Of a DNA stretch of 20,072 bases, positions 6,551-14,041 are shown piece by piece (position 1 is the first letter of the stretch; each line of letters begins with the position of its first letter). Both the position numbers and the translations under genes were made by a program. The stretch spans positions 1 through 20,072 of the forward strand of contig CAYOFK010000032.1 in NCBI GenBank assembly GCA_964403185.1, in the 5' to 3' direction. The notes under the pieces are model-generated. The model saw only the letters and a list, made by a program, of their open reading frames with translations, did not search any database and had not been told where the DNA came from. Origin of the DNA: CAYOFK01 sp964403185 (GTDB lineage: Bacteria > Bacteroidota > Bacteroidia > Bacteroidales > VadinHA17).

Positions 6551-7234
6551 ATGGATAAAGGTTTGGTTCAATATCTGAAACAGTTTATTACAGAACAACG
6601 GTGGAAATCGTTTGAGGTAGTACTCGAGGAAAGGACACGGTACCTGACCGTTGTGCTGGAAGATCTTTACCAGCCCCACAATGCCAGTGCCATACTGCGC
6701 AGTTGCGACTGCTTTGGAATTCAGGATGTGCACATCATCGAAAACCGTAATGAATACGATCTGAACCCCGATGTGGCTCTCGGATCAAATCAATGGCTCA
6801 GCTTGTATAAATACAACCGGGAATCACAAAATACACTCTCCACCATCCATTATCTGAAGTCAAAAGGATATCGTATTGTGGCCACTACTCCTCATGAAAA
6901 GTCAGTCGTTCCGGAAACCTTCGACCTCTCTGAAGGCAAAGCCGCTCTGTTGTTTGGAACCGAACTGGAAGGGCTCACTGATACCGCCCTGGAGGCTGCA
7001 GACGAACACCTCGGAATCCCTATGGTTGGCTTTTCCGAAAGCCTGAATATTTCCGTTTCGGTGGCCGTGATCCTTTCCCACCTCTCCAGGCGTTTGAGAT
7101 TTTCAGACATCCATTGGAGGCTGTCAGAGGAAGAAAAGTTGCAGATAAAGGAGGAATGGCTCATGAAATCCATAAAAAAACCGGACTTACTCAAGAAAGA
7201 ATACCTGAAAAACAACAATCTGAAAAATAAATAA
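6551..7234 (+). CDS. trmH: TrmH/SpoU family tRNA/rRNA 2'-O-ribose methyltransferase
   Basis: A 227-aa SPOUT-fold enzyme that transfers a methyl group from S-adenosylmethionine to a ribose 2'-OH. The likely target is Gm18 of tRNA, as in TrmH. Motif 1 is NASAILRSCDCFG (44-56) with N44 and catalytic R50. Motif 2 is LFGTELEGLT (134-143). Motif 3, IPMVGFSESLNISVSVAV (156-173), forms the trefoil-knot cofactor site. The C-terminal ~45 residues are basic, as in TrmH, and could bind RNA. Length is close to E. coli TrmH (229 aa). An rRNA target cannot be excluded. It stands between the HU terminator and a separate promoter for the next gene, so it is probably transcribed alone. Start is the ATG at 6551. 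Confidence 0.88.
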   Translation: MDKGLVQYLKQFITEQRWKSFEVVLEERTRYLTVVLEDLYQPHNASAILRSCDCFGIQDVHIIENRNEYDLNPDVALGSNQWLSLYKYNRESQNTLSTIHYLKSKGYRIVATTPHEKSVVPETFDLSEGKAALLFGTELEGLTDTALEAADEHLGIPMVGFSESLNISVSVAVILSHLSRRLRFSDIHWRLSEEEKLQIKEEWLMKSIKKPDLLKKEYLKNNNLKNK

Positions 7235-7266
7235 CCTTTTTCATTCAATAATTAGGATGAATTTCA

Positions 7267-7274
7267 TATTTTTG
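7267..7274 (+). promoter_or_regulatory. Candidate -7 box upstream of the response regulator gene
   Basis: TATTTTTG fits the Bacteroidota -7 consensus TAnnTTTG perfectly. The upstream partner is weak: TTC at 7244-7246, 20 bp before it, instead of TTG. It would give a leader of about 60 nt before the ATG at 7342. Confidence 0.4.
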
Positions 7275-7341
7275 ATGATGAAGTTCATAAATCCTTTGAT
7301 GAAAGGACTTTTTTAACATTTATCCCTGAGGCGGTTATCTT

Positions 7342-8049
7342 ATGAATTGTATTGTTGTTGAAGACGATAAACTTTCACGCAAACTTCTTGAAGAGTTTAT
7401 TGCAAAAACGGACGGCATTGAGTTGGCCGGGTCCTTTGAAAATGGAGTGAAAGCAGCCAACATGCTGTCTAATGAGAACAATGTGGACCTTATTTTCCTG
7501 GACATTGAAATGCCGGAAATGGACGGCCTTGATTTCCTGGGAAGCCTCATCAACCTTCCACAGGTGATCATTACTTCTGCGGGCGTCCAGTATGCGGTCA
7601 AAGCTTTTGATTTTGATGTAACCGACTACCTGCTCAAGCCCATCAGCTATTCCCGTTTTTATACTGCAACCCAGAAAGCCCGCAAGCGGCATAACCTGTC
7701 GCGCTTTGATTCAGTGGTTAATGATGAGATATTTATTAAAAAAGGAGCCAACCTTGTTAAAATGAGATTTACGGATATACTTTGGGTTGAGGCTCTGGAA
7801 AACTATGTCATCCTCAATACTGCGGAAGAGAAGTTTACCATACATTTCACAATGAAGGCCATTGAGAAAAAACTGCCCCGGCCTTCCTTTACGCGCATAC
7901 ACAGGTCGTATATTGTAAATACAAAGAACATCACAGTGATCAAAGACAACGCTGTGGAGATCTCTTACGATGATATCACCCAGAGTATCCCCATCGGAAA
8001 ATCCTACAAAGAGAACCTGATGAAAGACATCAATCTCATGGTCAAGTAG
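7342..8049 (+). CDS. LytTR-type two-component response regulator
   Basis: A 235-aa DNA-binding response regulator. The receiver domain (about 1-118) has the acidic pair D8/D9 in VVEDDK, phosphoacceptor D54 in FLDIEMPEMDG, the switch TS at 78-79, and K99 in LLKPIS. A LytTR DNA-binding domain (about 128-232) follows, with ILWVEALENYVIL (146-158), FTRIHRSYIVN (183-193) and SIPIGKSYKENL (215-226). All catalytic receiver residues are intact, so it should be controlled by phosphorylation. No histidine kinase is encoded nearby, so it is an orphan here. The class III aminotransferase gene follows after 16 bp, suggesting one transcript and possibly autoregulation. LytTR regulators usually recognise direct repeats; I see no clear pair in the short upstream region. 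Confidence 0.93.
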   Translation: MNCIVVEDDKLSRKLLEEFIAKTDGIELAGSFENGVKAANMLSNENNVDLIFLDIEMPEMDGLDFLGSLINLPQVIITSAGVQYAVKAFDFDVTDYLLKPISYSRFYTATQKARKRHNLSRFDSVVNDEIFIKKGANLVKMRFTDILWVEALENYVILNTAEEKFTIHFTMKAIEKKLPRPSFTRIHRSYIVNTKNITVIKDNAVEISYDDITQSIPIGKSYKENLMKDINLMVK

Positions 8050-8065
8050 CACCAATCTGCAAAGG

Positions 8066-9256
8066 ATGATCTCTGACCGTCAGTTATTCCTGAACCACGT
8101 TGCACAACCCTCAGGAAATCCTGTTCTGCTTGAAATTGAAAAAGCCGAAGGGGTGTATATAGTCACCCGGGACGGGAAAAAATATACCGACCTGATCTCC
8201 GGGATATCGGTTAACAATCTTGGACATCGCCATCCCAGTGTCATTAAGGCCATAAAAGAACAATCAGACCGCTACCTGCACACCATGGTGTACGGTGAAC
8301 ATGTGCAGGCACCTCAGGTACAACTCGCAAAACTTCTGGCCGATAGCCTGCCCGACTGCCTGAACAATACATATTTCGTAAACTCAGGCAGTGAGGCCAT
8401 TGAAGGGGCCATGAAACTGGCCAGGCGCTATACGGGCCGCACAGAGATCATTGCCTGCAAGAACGCCTACCATGGCAGTACCCATGGAGCCCTGAGTGTA
8501 ATGGGAGAAGAGTCATTCAAAAGAGCCTATCGCCCTCTGGTGCCCGATGTGCATTTTATTGAGTTTAACGCTGTTAAAGACCTGGATTCAATCACCGCCA
8601 CAACAGCGGCAGTGCTGGTTGAACCTATACAGGGTGAGGCTGGGATATTCCTCCCGGATCCGGAATTTTTAACAGCCCTGAGAAAGCGTTGCACAACAAC
8701 CGGGACACTGTTGGTATTTGATGAGGTTCAAACGGGCTTTGGCCGCACCGGCAGCCTTTTTTTCTTTGAGCAGTATGGTGTTATTCCCGATGTCCTGGTT
8801 CTGGCCAAGGGCATTGGCGGTGGCCTGCCCCTGGGAGCATTTGTGAGTTCCAGGGAGATCATGTCGGTATTTCAGACCAATCCTGAACTTGGCCACATCA
8901 CCACATTTGGAGGGCATCCGCTTTCCACGGCTGCCGGTCTTGCTTCATTACAAACCATTCTTGGCGAAGGACTCATTGAGTCAGTTCCAGCGAAGGAAGC
9001 GGTGATCAGGGAAATAATGAACCATCCGAAAATAAAAGAGATCCGGGGAAAAGGACTGATGTTTGCCGTGGACCTGGAAAATGCGGAAGCAGCAAAAACA
9101 GTGATGACTGAAGCCCTGGAAAATGGGGTCATTGTAGATTCATTTATATTCAGGACTGAAGCCATCAGGATAGCTCCTCCATTGATTATTTCAATACCTG
9201 AACTTGAGGGGGCGCTGAAGGCATTACTTAAAAGTATGGATTCGATCAACTATTGA
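8066..9256 (+). CDS. Class III PLP-dependent aminotransferase (acetylornithine/ornithine type)
   Basis: A 396-aa fold-type I aminotransferase that moves an amino group from a terminal (omega) amine to 2-oxoglutarate via pyridoxal phosphate. Seen in sequence: NSGSEAIEGAMKLARRY (106-122), the phosphate-binding loop; AYHGSTHGALS (134-144); EPIQGEAG (186-193); DEVQTGFGRTG (219-229), whose D219 binds the pyridine nitrogen; and LAKGIGGGLPLGA (247-259) with the Schiff-base lysine K248. T280 (HITTFGG) contacts the phosphate. Length and order fit acetylornithine or ornithine aminotransferases, but no arginine or proline gene is adjacent, so the substrate is unproven. GABA or other omega-amino acids are possible. 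It lies 16 bp after the LytTR regulator and is probably co-transcribed. The ATG at 8066 has no spaced Shine-Dalgarno sequence. Confidence 0.88.
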   Translation: MISDRQLFLNHVAQPSGNPVLLEIEKAEGVYIVTRDGKKYTDLISGISVNNLGHRHPSVIKAIKEQSDRYLHTMVYGEHVQAPQVQLAKLLADSLPDCLNNTYFVNSGSEAIEGAMKLARRYTGRTEIIACKNAYHGSTHGALSVMGEESFKRAYRPLVPDVHFIEFNAVKDLDSITATTAAVLVEPIQGEAGIFLPDPEFLTALRKRCTTTGTLLVFDEVQTGFGRTGSLFFFEQYGVIPDVLVLAKGIGGGLPLGAFVSSREIMSVFQTNPELGHITTFGGHPLSTAAGLASLQTILGEGLIESVPAKEAVIREIMNHPKIKEIRGKGLMFAVDLENAEAAKTVMTEALENGVIVDSFIFRTEAIRIAPPLIISIPELEGALKALLKSMDSINY

Positions 9257-9316
9257 TCCGGTTTTCAGAGAACCACTGCCTGCATGGAGCTTTTAATTTA
9301 TGGCAATCCCTAATGC

Positions 9317-9361
9317 ATTCGGGGCACAACTGTGGGCTGTACCCCGAATAATCGTTTTTTT
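9317..9361 (+). terminator. Probable terminator after the class III aminotransferase
   Basis: ATTCGGGG (9317-9324) pairs perfectly with CCCCGAAT (9342-9349) around a 17-nt loop. Seven T residues (9355-9361) follow after 5 bases. The long loop and the offset T-tract make it less certain than the HU terminator. Confidence 0.55.
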
Positions 9362-9378
9362 GATTTTAAAGAATTCTG

Positions 9379-9412
9379 TGCCAAAAAACGTGTGGGTTTA
9401 AACCTTTTGGCA
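9379..9412. repeat. Nested inverted repeat between convergent genes
   Basis: TGCCAAAA (9379-9386) pairs perfectly with TTTTGGCA (9405-9412). Inside the loop is a second perfect palindrome, GGTTTAAACC (9395-9404). It sits 10 bp beyond the htpG stop and may help end htpG transcripts, although no T-tract follows on that strand. Confidence 0.5.
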
Positions 9413-9421
9413 GTTGGAAAA

Positions 9422-11470
9422 CTATATCAGATCAATGCTTCTCCTGACGAATTTGACCAGGTTCTCGCCTTTCAGCATGTTATTGGAAAGTAATGCGAGA
9501 TCGGTAAGCTGACAAACAAGAGCATTTTTCTTTCCAAATTTCCTGAGTGCTTCGGATTGTTTGTTCTTCAGTTCCTCAAGATTTTTCTCCACCTCACTGA
9601 GCCGGTCTTTATCCTCCTGCCTGATCTCCTCTTCCTTTTTACCTTCACTGGTTTTCCTCAATGCATCCTGGCGCTTTTTCAACGGATTGATCTTCTCTTT
9701 AAAGCCTTTAAGGTTTTTGCCCAGTTTTTTATCAAGCTCTTCCAGCACTCTGACGGTCAGTGAATGATTGCCGTTGACCACCAGGTTAAAGCGGTCGGGC
9801 AACTTGCCATAAAAATCCATGCCGCCACCCCCAAGTGCCGACATGTCTTTCATCCGCCTGCTGAATTCGCTTTGTGTGATGATCATGGGACTGGCTTCCT
9901 CTCCCAGGTCCTCAACACTGACATCAAAATTCTCGGCCTGTGGCAGTGGGCCAAGGAATACATCCCTGAGACATGATTGCTGGTCGTCACTCAGACTGCT
10001 GTCCTGACTGTCTCCCTTCATGATGAGCTTATCAATTACATCGGCATCCACACGCATGAATCGTGAACCGGAAAATTTTTGTTCCAGGTGACTCAGGAAA
10101 TGGGCATCGAGATGGCCGTCCATCATCAACACATCATACCCTTTTGATTTAGCTGCATCAATAAAGGAATATTGTTCCTGTTTATCAGTGGCATAGAGAT
10201 ATACCAGTGATTTGTGCTTATCGGTCTGATTAGACTCAATAAGTTTTTTATATTCTTTAAAAGTGAAATATTGGTTTTCGGTATTTTTCAAAAGGGCGAA
10301 TTTTTCTGCCCGTTCATAAAATTTCTCATCTGTAAGCATACCATATTGTATGAACATGCTCAGGTCATCCCATTTCTTTTCGAATTCTTTACGGTTTTCA
10401 TTAAAGATATCCTGCAGCCGGTCGGCAACCTTTTTATTGATGTGGCTGGCAATCTTTTTCACATTGCTGTCGCTCTGAAGAAAACTTCTGGATACATTCA
10501 AGGGGATATCCGGAGAATCGATAACCCCGTGCAACAATGTCAGGAATTCCGGCACAATACCTTCCACAGAGTCTGTCACATATACCTGGTTGCAATACAA
10601 CTGGATCTTATTTTTCTGGACCTCCATCTGATTCTTGATACGCGGGAAGTATAAGATCCCGGTTAAATTGAAGGGATAATCCACATTCAGGTGTATTTGA
10701 AACAGGGGATCCTCCTGCATGGGGTAGAGCTCCTTATAAAAACTCAAATAGTCCTCTTCTTTCAGATCGGCCGGTTTTTTCGTCCAGGCCGGTTTGGTGA
10801 CGTTTATGATCTTGAGTTTTTTAGTTTTAACCTCCTTGCCGTCTTTCCATTCTGTTTCTTTGCCAAAAGCAATTGGGATGGGCAGGTAGCGGGAATATTT
10901 TCTCAGTAACTGATCGATCCTGCTTTCTTCCAGAAATTCTTTGGATTCTTTATCGATGAACAGGGTAACCTCTGTGCCCACATCTTTTTTATCGATCTCA
11001 TCAAGGGTAAACTCCGGGGACCCGTCGCAGGACCATTTTACAGCCCTGGCATTTGATTTGTATGATTTTGTTTTGATCTCCACCTTTTCGGAAACCATGA
11101 AAGAGGAATAAAAACCCAGTCCGAAAAACCCGATAATGGCGTTGGCCTGGTCTTTATATTTTTCAAGAAATTCCTCCGCGCTGGAAAAGGCAATCTGATT
11201 GATGTATTTTTTTATCTCCTCGGCAGTCATGCCAACTCCCTTATCGATGACGGTGATGGTCTTTTTCTTTTTATCCAGTTTCACATGGATGGTCTGGTCT
11301 TTTATTACGCCTTTAAAGTCGCCGGCGGACTGGAGCGTTTTGAGCTTCTGAGTGGCGTCAACAGCATTTGAGATAATCTCTCTCAGAAATATCTCATGAT
11401 CGGAATAAAGAAATTTTTTGATTATGGGAAAAATATTCTCGGTAGTAACATTGATTTTTCCTTTTTGCAT
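9422..11470 (-). CDS. htpG: Molecular chaperone HtpG (Hsp90)
   Basis: A 682-aa cytosolic ATP-dependent chaperone. The GHKL ATPase domain shows LREIISNAVDAT (29-40), with catalytic E31 and Mg-binding N35; DKGVGM (76-81), with nucleotide-contacting D76; and the lid/glycine box GFFGLGFYSSF (114-124). The middle domain carries NVSRSFLQ with its phosphate-contacting arginine, and the C-terminal dimerisation domain follows. It is about 60 residues longer than E. coli HtpG (624 aa). Part of the excess is a Lys/Glu-rich, coiled-coil-like segment at about residues 590-647, which I recall from Bacteroidota HtpGs. The ATG at 11470 is followed by the usual N-terminal start. Convergent with the aminotransferase; upstream of it is a possible promoter (see next entry). 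Confidence 0.97.
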   Translation of the reverse strand: MQKGKINVTTENIFPIIKKFLYSDHEIFLREIISNAVDATQKLKTLQSAGDFKGVIKDQTIHVKLDKKKKTITVIDKGVGMTAEEIKKYINQIAFSSAEEFLEKYKDQANAIIGFFGLGFYSSFMVSEKVEIKTKSYKSNARAVKWSCDGSPEFTLDEIDKKDVGTEVTLFIDKESKEFLEESRIDQLLRKYSRYLPIPIAFGKETEWKDGKEVKTKKLKIINVTKPAWTKKPADLKEEDYLSFYKELYPMQEDPLFQIHLNVDYPFNLTGILYFPRIKNQMEVQKNKIQLYCNQVYVTDSVEGIVPEFLTLLHGVIDSPDIPLNVSRSFLQSDSNVKKIASHINKKVADRLQDIFNENRKEFEKKWDDLSMFIQYGMLTDEKFYERAEKFALLKNTENQYFTFKEYKKLIESNQTDKHKSLVYLYATDKQEQYSFIDAAKSKGYDVLMMDGHLDAHFLSHLEQKFSGSRFMRVDADVIDKLIMKGDSQDSSLSDDQQSCLRDVFLGPLPQAENFDVSVEDLGEEASPMIITQSEFSRRMKDMSALGGGGMDFYGKLPDRFNLVVNGNHSLTVRVLEELDKKLGKNLKGFKEKINPLKKRQDALRKTSEGKKEEEIRQEDKDRLSEVEKNLEELKNKQSEALRKFGKKNALVCQLTDLALLSNNMLKGENLVKFVRRSIDLI

Positions 11471-11523
11471 CTTTCTCGGGTTTTAATTGAGTTCAACAAT
11501 AATGATATTCATTCGGGACATTT

Positions 11524-11556
11524 CAAAGCTCATGCCATAAGGTAAATACTGACAAA
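11524..11556 (-). promoter_or_regulatory. Weak candidate promoter for htpG
   Basis: On the minus strand, TTTG (11556-11553) and GAGCTTTG (11531-11524) are 21 bp apart. The second box differs from TAnnTTTG in its first base. It would start the transcript about 45 nt before the htpG ATG. I see no CIRCE-type inverted repeat in this region. Confidence 0.3.
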
Positions 11557-11583
11557 TAGTCACAGTGGGGTAGAGTCAGGATA

Positions 11584-11611
11584 AAAGACAAAAGGCAAAA
11601 GACAAAAGAAA
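11584..11611. repeat. Tandem heptamer repeat AAAGRCA
   Basis: Units AAAGACA (11584-11590), AAAGGCA (11591-11597), AAAGACA (11598-11604) and AAAGAAA (11605-11611) follow one another in the spacer between htpG and the next minus-strand gene. The period equals that of the GTGAGGG array at 2203, but the unit differs. Confidence 0.75.
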
Positions 11612-11653
11612 TCAGCGGCGAGCCACGTGAAAAAGCACCCTTTGACCTTCAGT

Positions 11654-12184
11654 CTAAAAGTATTCCGGCAGTATTAAATAGGCCAGAGCTGTGAAAATGG
11701 CGGCTGCAAGGATGAAAAGGAAGAGGATCTGGACCGAACGCCGGGCATTTGTATATTTTCGTTCCAGATTTTCCTTACTGATGATCCCCATGATGTGGTT
11801 CGTGATCCGGAGGATGGCATTGGGGTTTTTATGAACCAGGGTAAAGGAAGAGGGCAGACTGAGTTTACGTTCAAATCCTTTTTCTTTTTTTTCTGCAAGT
11901 ACGATGATATTCATTTCGGAATCAATACTTTTTATCCGGTCCACAAACCGGTTGATTGCAGCTTCCCGGGTGCTGTTGGAATGGTCCTCCACAAAAACGG
12001 CAATCCGTGTCCGGAACCTGGGCGGCCGGTCCGTTGCCAGTTCTTTGATAAGGATATCCTGGGTTGGGAATTGCCGGACATTGTATTTAAGTTCGTTGCG
12101 GAATTTGTTCCGAATGTCATCGGTAGCTAACATCAACTGGTCAACAATGTATATGTAGGTTAGTTTTGGGCCTGTTTTGGCCAT
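11654..12184 (-). CDS. Hypothetical receiver-like protein with a C-terminal membrane anchor
   Basis: A 176-aa protein that I cannot name. Strand-like segments YIYIVD (10-15), RIAVFVED (60-67), NIIVLAEKK (92-100) and FTLVHKNPNAI (114-124), alternating with helices, read like a response-regulator receiver fold. The expected acidic cluster, phosphoacceptor and conserved lysine context are not intact, although HKNPNAILRI resembles the KP-loop plus last helix of a receiver. A single hydrophobic helix (about 151-172) precedes a short tail ending LPEYF, so the domain should face the cytoplasm and be tail-anchored. It starts at the ATG at 12184, upstream of htpG on the same strand and separated from it by the heptamer array. 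The receiver resemblance is inference by eye. Confidence 0.65.
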   Translation of the reverse strand: MAKTGPKLTYIYIVDQLMLATDDIRNKFRNELKYNVRQFPTQDILIKELATDRPPRFRTRIAVFVEDHSNSTREAAINRFVDRIKSIDSEMNIIVLAEKKEKGFERKLSLPSSFTLVHKNPNAILRITNHIMGIISKENLERKYTNARRSVQILFLFILAAAIFTALAYLILPEYF

Positions 12185-12269
12185 TGGCTGTGTTATTAAT
12201 TTACAGGTGAATTTAGGAAAAAACCTCTAGAATTCAATTTTGAGAAATCCATCAGCACTAATGAAGCCA

Positions 12270-13199
12270 TCATTCGTTGGCTGTCATCCGGAGGTCGAGG
12301 TCTTCAACCAGCACCCAATTGCATCCTTCCAGCCGCAACCCGTCGTAAGAAAAATCTGGGCCATAGAACTGCAACTGTCCGGTGAGTTCTTCGCGGGGAG
12401 GGGAAAGGTGGTCAAAGACGATCATGTTCAGGTTTTCGTCAAATCGCAACATCATGGATACGCGGGATGAAAATTCAAAGATCATACGGTGGTGTCTTTG
12501 AACTTTGCCCGGAAATACCGGGGTGCCAAATACCAGCATACCATCATTAAAATGAAACACATCAATGATCTTTCTGCTGGTCAGATGGTTGTTAAAATCC
12601 AGTCCCAGAACCGTAAAAAACACTCCGGAAGCGCACGAATCCCTGCGTACGCTGTAGTACAGCGCTCCGTACCAGTCGGATTGGCCGTACACACCTGCTG
12701 TATCAAGCACTGCTCCTGAATGCTTGAGTGTAAACAACTCCAGTCCGGCTTCATATTTTTGAATGAATGCATAATATTTATGTGTGCCATCCATCATGGG
12801 GATGTTGAAGCTGTAGATTCTGATGGTGGAGTCAGGAGTGTACACTTTCCCGATGTAAATAAGCGAATCAAAGGGATGGAAAAAGCTTGCCGGATCTGCC
12901 AGAAGTGTCTCCAGTTCGGATTTTATACTGCTTCCAATCTCCAGTTTCTTACGGTCTGTTGAAGCCTTCCTGAGTGCCTCAAATTGTTGTTGGATATGGG
13001 TTTCAGGATCGGAATGGCCGTTGGTAAGCGTATCGGTACCTGTAGAAACCATACCTGCATGCCGTTGCCAGGGGCTATGGCTGCCGGTTACGGGCAGGCA
13101 GCAGAGGATAAAAAACAAAGCCATGGCTGCCGGCCGGCAGCTAAGAAGTAAAAAAAAAGATGTTTGTTTAGATTTTGATTTGTTCAACTGTGGCAACAT
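12270..13199 (-). CDS. Hypothetical exported protein, about 309 aa
   Basis: An unrecognised protein with a probable N-terminal signal sequence. I chose the ATG at 13199; the longer open frame to 13256 begins with TTG, and another ATG lies at 13124. From 13199 the N-terminus is basic (NKSKSKQ) and then hydrophobic in two parts, SFFLLL and MALFFILCCLPVTG, split by SCRPAA. That split is encoded by a perfect 16-bp palindrome (13126-13141). The mature part is about 260 residues of mixed beta structure with repeated aromatic strands such as KYYAFIQKY and ALYYSVRRD, ending LVEDLDLRMTANE. It may be a periplasmic or surface protein. The upstream neighbour on the same strand is the small anchored protein at 13359. 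No catalytic motif is visible. Confidence 0.7.
   Translation of the reverse strand: MLPQLNKSKSKQTSFFLLLSCRPAAMALFFILCCLPVTGSHSPWQRHAGMVSTGTDTLTNGHSDPETHIQQQFEALRKASTDRKKLEIGSSIKSELETLLADPASFFHPFDSLIYIGKVYTPDSTIRIYSFNIPMMDGTHKYYAFIQKYEAGLELFTLKHSGAVLDTAGVYGQSDWYGALYYSVRRDSCASGVFFTVLGLDFNNHLTSRKIIDVFHFNDGMLVFGTPVFPGKVQRHHRMIFEFSSRVSMMLRFDENLNMIVFDHLSPPREELTGQLQFYGPDFSYDGLRLEGCNWVLVEDLDLRMTANE
13126..13141. repeat. 16-bp perfect palindrome inside a signal-peptide coding region
   Basis: GCTGCCGGCCGGCAGC is its own reverse complement. It encodes the SCRPAA interruption in the hydrophobic leader of the 12270-13199 gene. It is related to the CTGCCGGCAG palindromes at 2571 and 19022. Confidence 0.7.
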
Positions 13200-13233
13200 C
13201 CGAATACGGATTAATGATCTTTTTTTAAATATC

Positions 13234-13273
13234 GGACACCGGACACTGATTAACAATCACTGTTTGTTAATCA
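13234..13273. promoter_or_regulatory. Inverted repeat and tandem GGACAC upstream of the exported protein gene
   Basis: TGATTAACAA (13247-13256) pairs perfectly with TTGTTAATCA (13264-13273) around a 7-nt spacer. Next to it GGACACC and GGACACT stand in tandem (13234-13247). The site is about 35-75 bp upstream of the ATG at 13199, where a regulator-binding site would be expected. A terminator of the upstream gene is less likely because no T-tract follows on the minus strand. Confidence 0.4.
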
Positions 13274-13358
13274 ATATTCCTTATTCATTTTATGGTCTTT
13301 TTTAACTTGCAGATAGCATATATCGTGTTACGAATATCCTGCACTACCGGGTTCCCCC

Positions 13359-13877
13359 CTACAGTATTTCCGCCAATTCCGCTTTAAGGAATTCGATGGC
13401 CACCTGTGTCGGGTGTTTTTCGACTTCTACGGTTCGCTCGAGCATGTGTGTGCTCAATTTGATGGAGGGCTCATCATGTTTAAACTTTTCGGCGGAAGTA
13501 TTTGCCAGCTTAATAATGCCGGACCGGGCATTTTTTACCACTTCCCAGGCTTTGTTGCTGATGTAGATCTGCTGGGACATATTGTGCTCATACTCGGCCC
13601 GGATGGTCTCCAGCATGGCTTTGTGCAACTGTGCCACATTCATCCCCGGTTTATTTGTGCGCATGATCAGGGAATCGGGAGTGATACGTTCCAGAAAAAG
13701 GGTCAGTCGCTCATATGCCTGGAGGCGGATGGGAGCCATGGTTTTCTGGCTTTGAAGGAGCAATTCCAGCTTCTCCCGGGCCTGTTCTCTCTTGATCATC
13801 TTGTGCAAAACAAAATAAGCGGTAAAAAAAACGATCAGGGCGGGCAGTGTATATTTCAGGATATCAAGGACTTCCAT
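13359..13877 (-). CDS. Small membrane-anchored hypothetical protein, 172 aa
   Basis: A protein with one N-terminal membrane helix (about residues 8-25, TLPALIVFFTAYFVLH) followed by a soluble, helical domain of about 145 residues. Near the membrane a charged, coiled-coil-like stretch runs from KREQAREKLELLLQS (29-43). The middle holds LQAYERLTLFLERITPDSL (52-70) and the tail HPTQVAIEFLKAELAEIL. This pattern recalls a conserved Bacteroidota family of unknown function (I believe annotated as DUF7935), but I cannot verify that here. There are no catalytic motifs. Start is the ATG at 13877, and the gene is divergent from the class I aminotransferase gene, with 164 bp between them for both promoters. 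Confidence 0.72.
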   Translation of the reverse strand: MEVLDILKYTLPALIVFFTAYFVLHKMIKREQAREKLELLLQSQKTMAPIRLQAYERLTLFLERITPDSLIMRTNKPGMNVAQLHKAMLETIRAEYEHNMSQQIYISNKAWEVVKNARSGIIKLANTSAEKFKHDEPSIKLSTHMLERTVEVEKHPTQVAIEFLKAELAEIL

Positions 13878-14041
13878 TTTATAAGGATTGGATGGTTTAA
13901 AAAGTATGTTTTACAATATTAGGTAATTTTGTAAATCATATCTCTTTTTTTGCAAATTTTGTACTCTTAAAGCCACAATCCTGTATGATTGGAATCACGG
14001 CTCCGGTTAGACAAATATATTAGCAACCAACAACCTAAATA

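Noticed and set aside
10214..10654. Plus-strand open frame of 146 codons opposite htpG
   Set aside because: Lies wholly inside htpG, which is unambiguous. It is a complementary-strand shadow.
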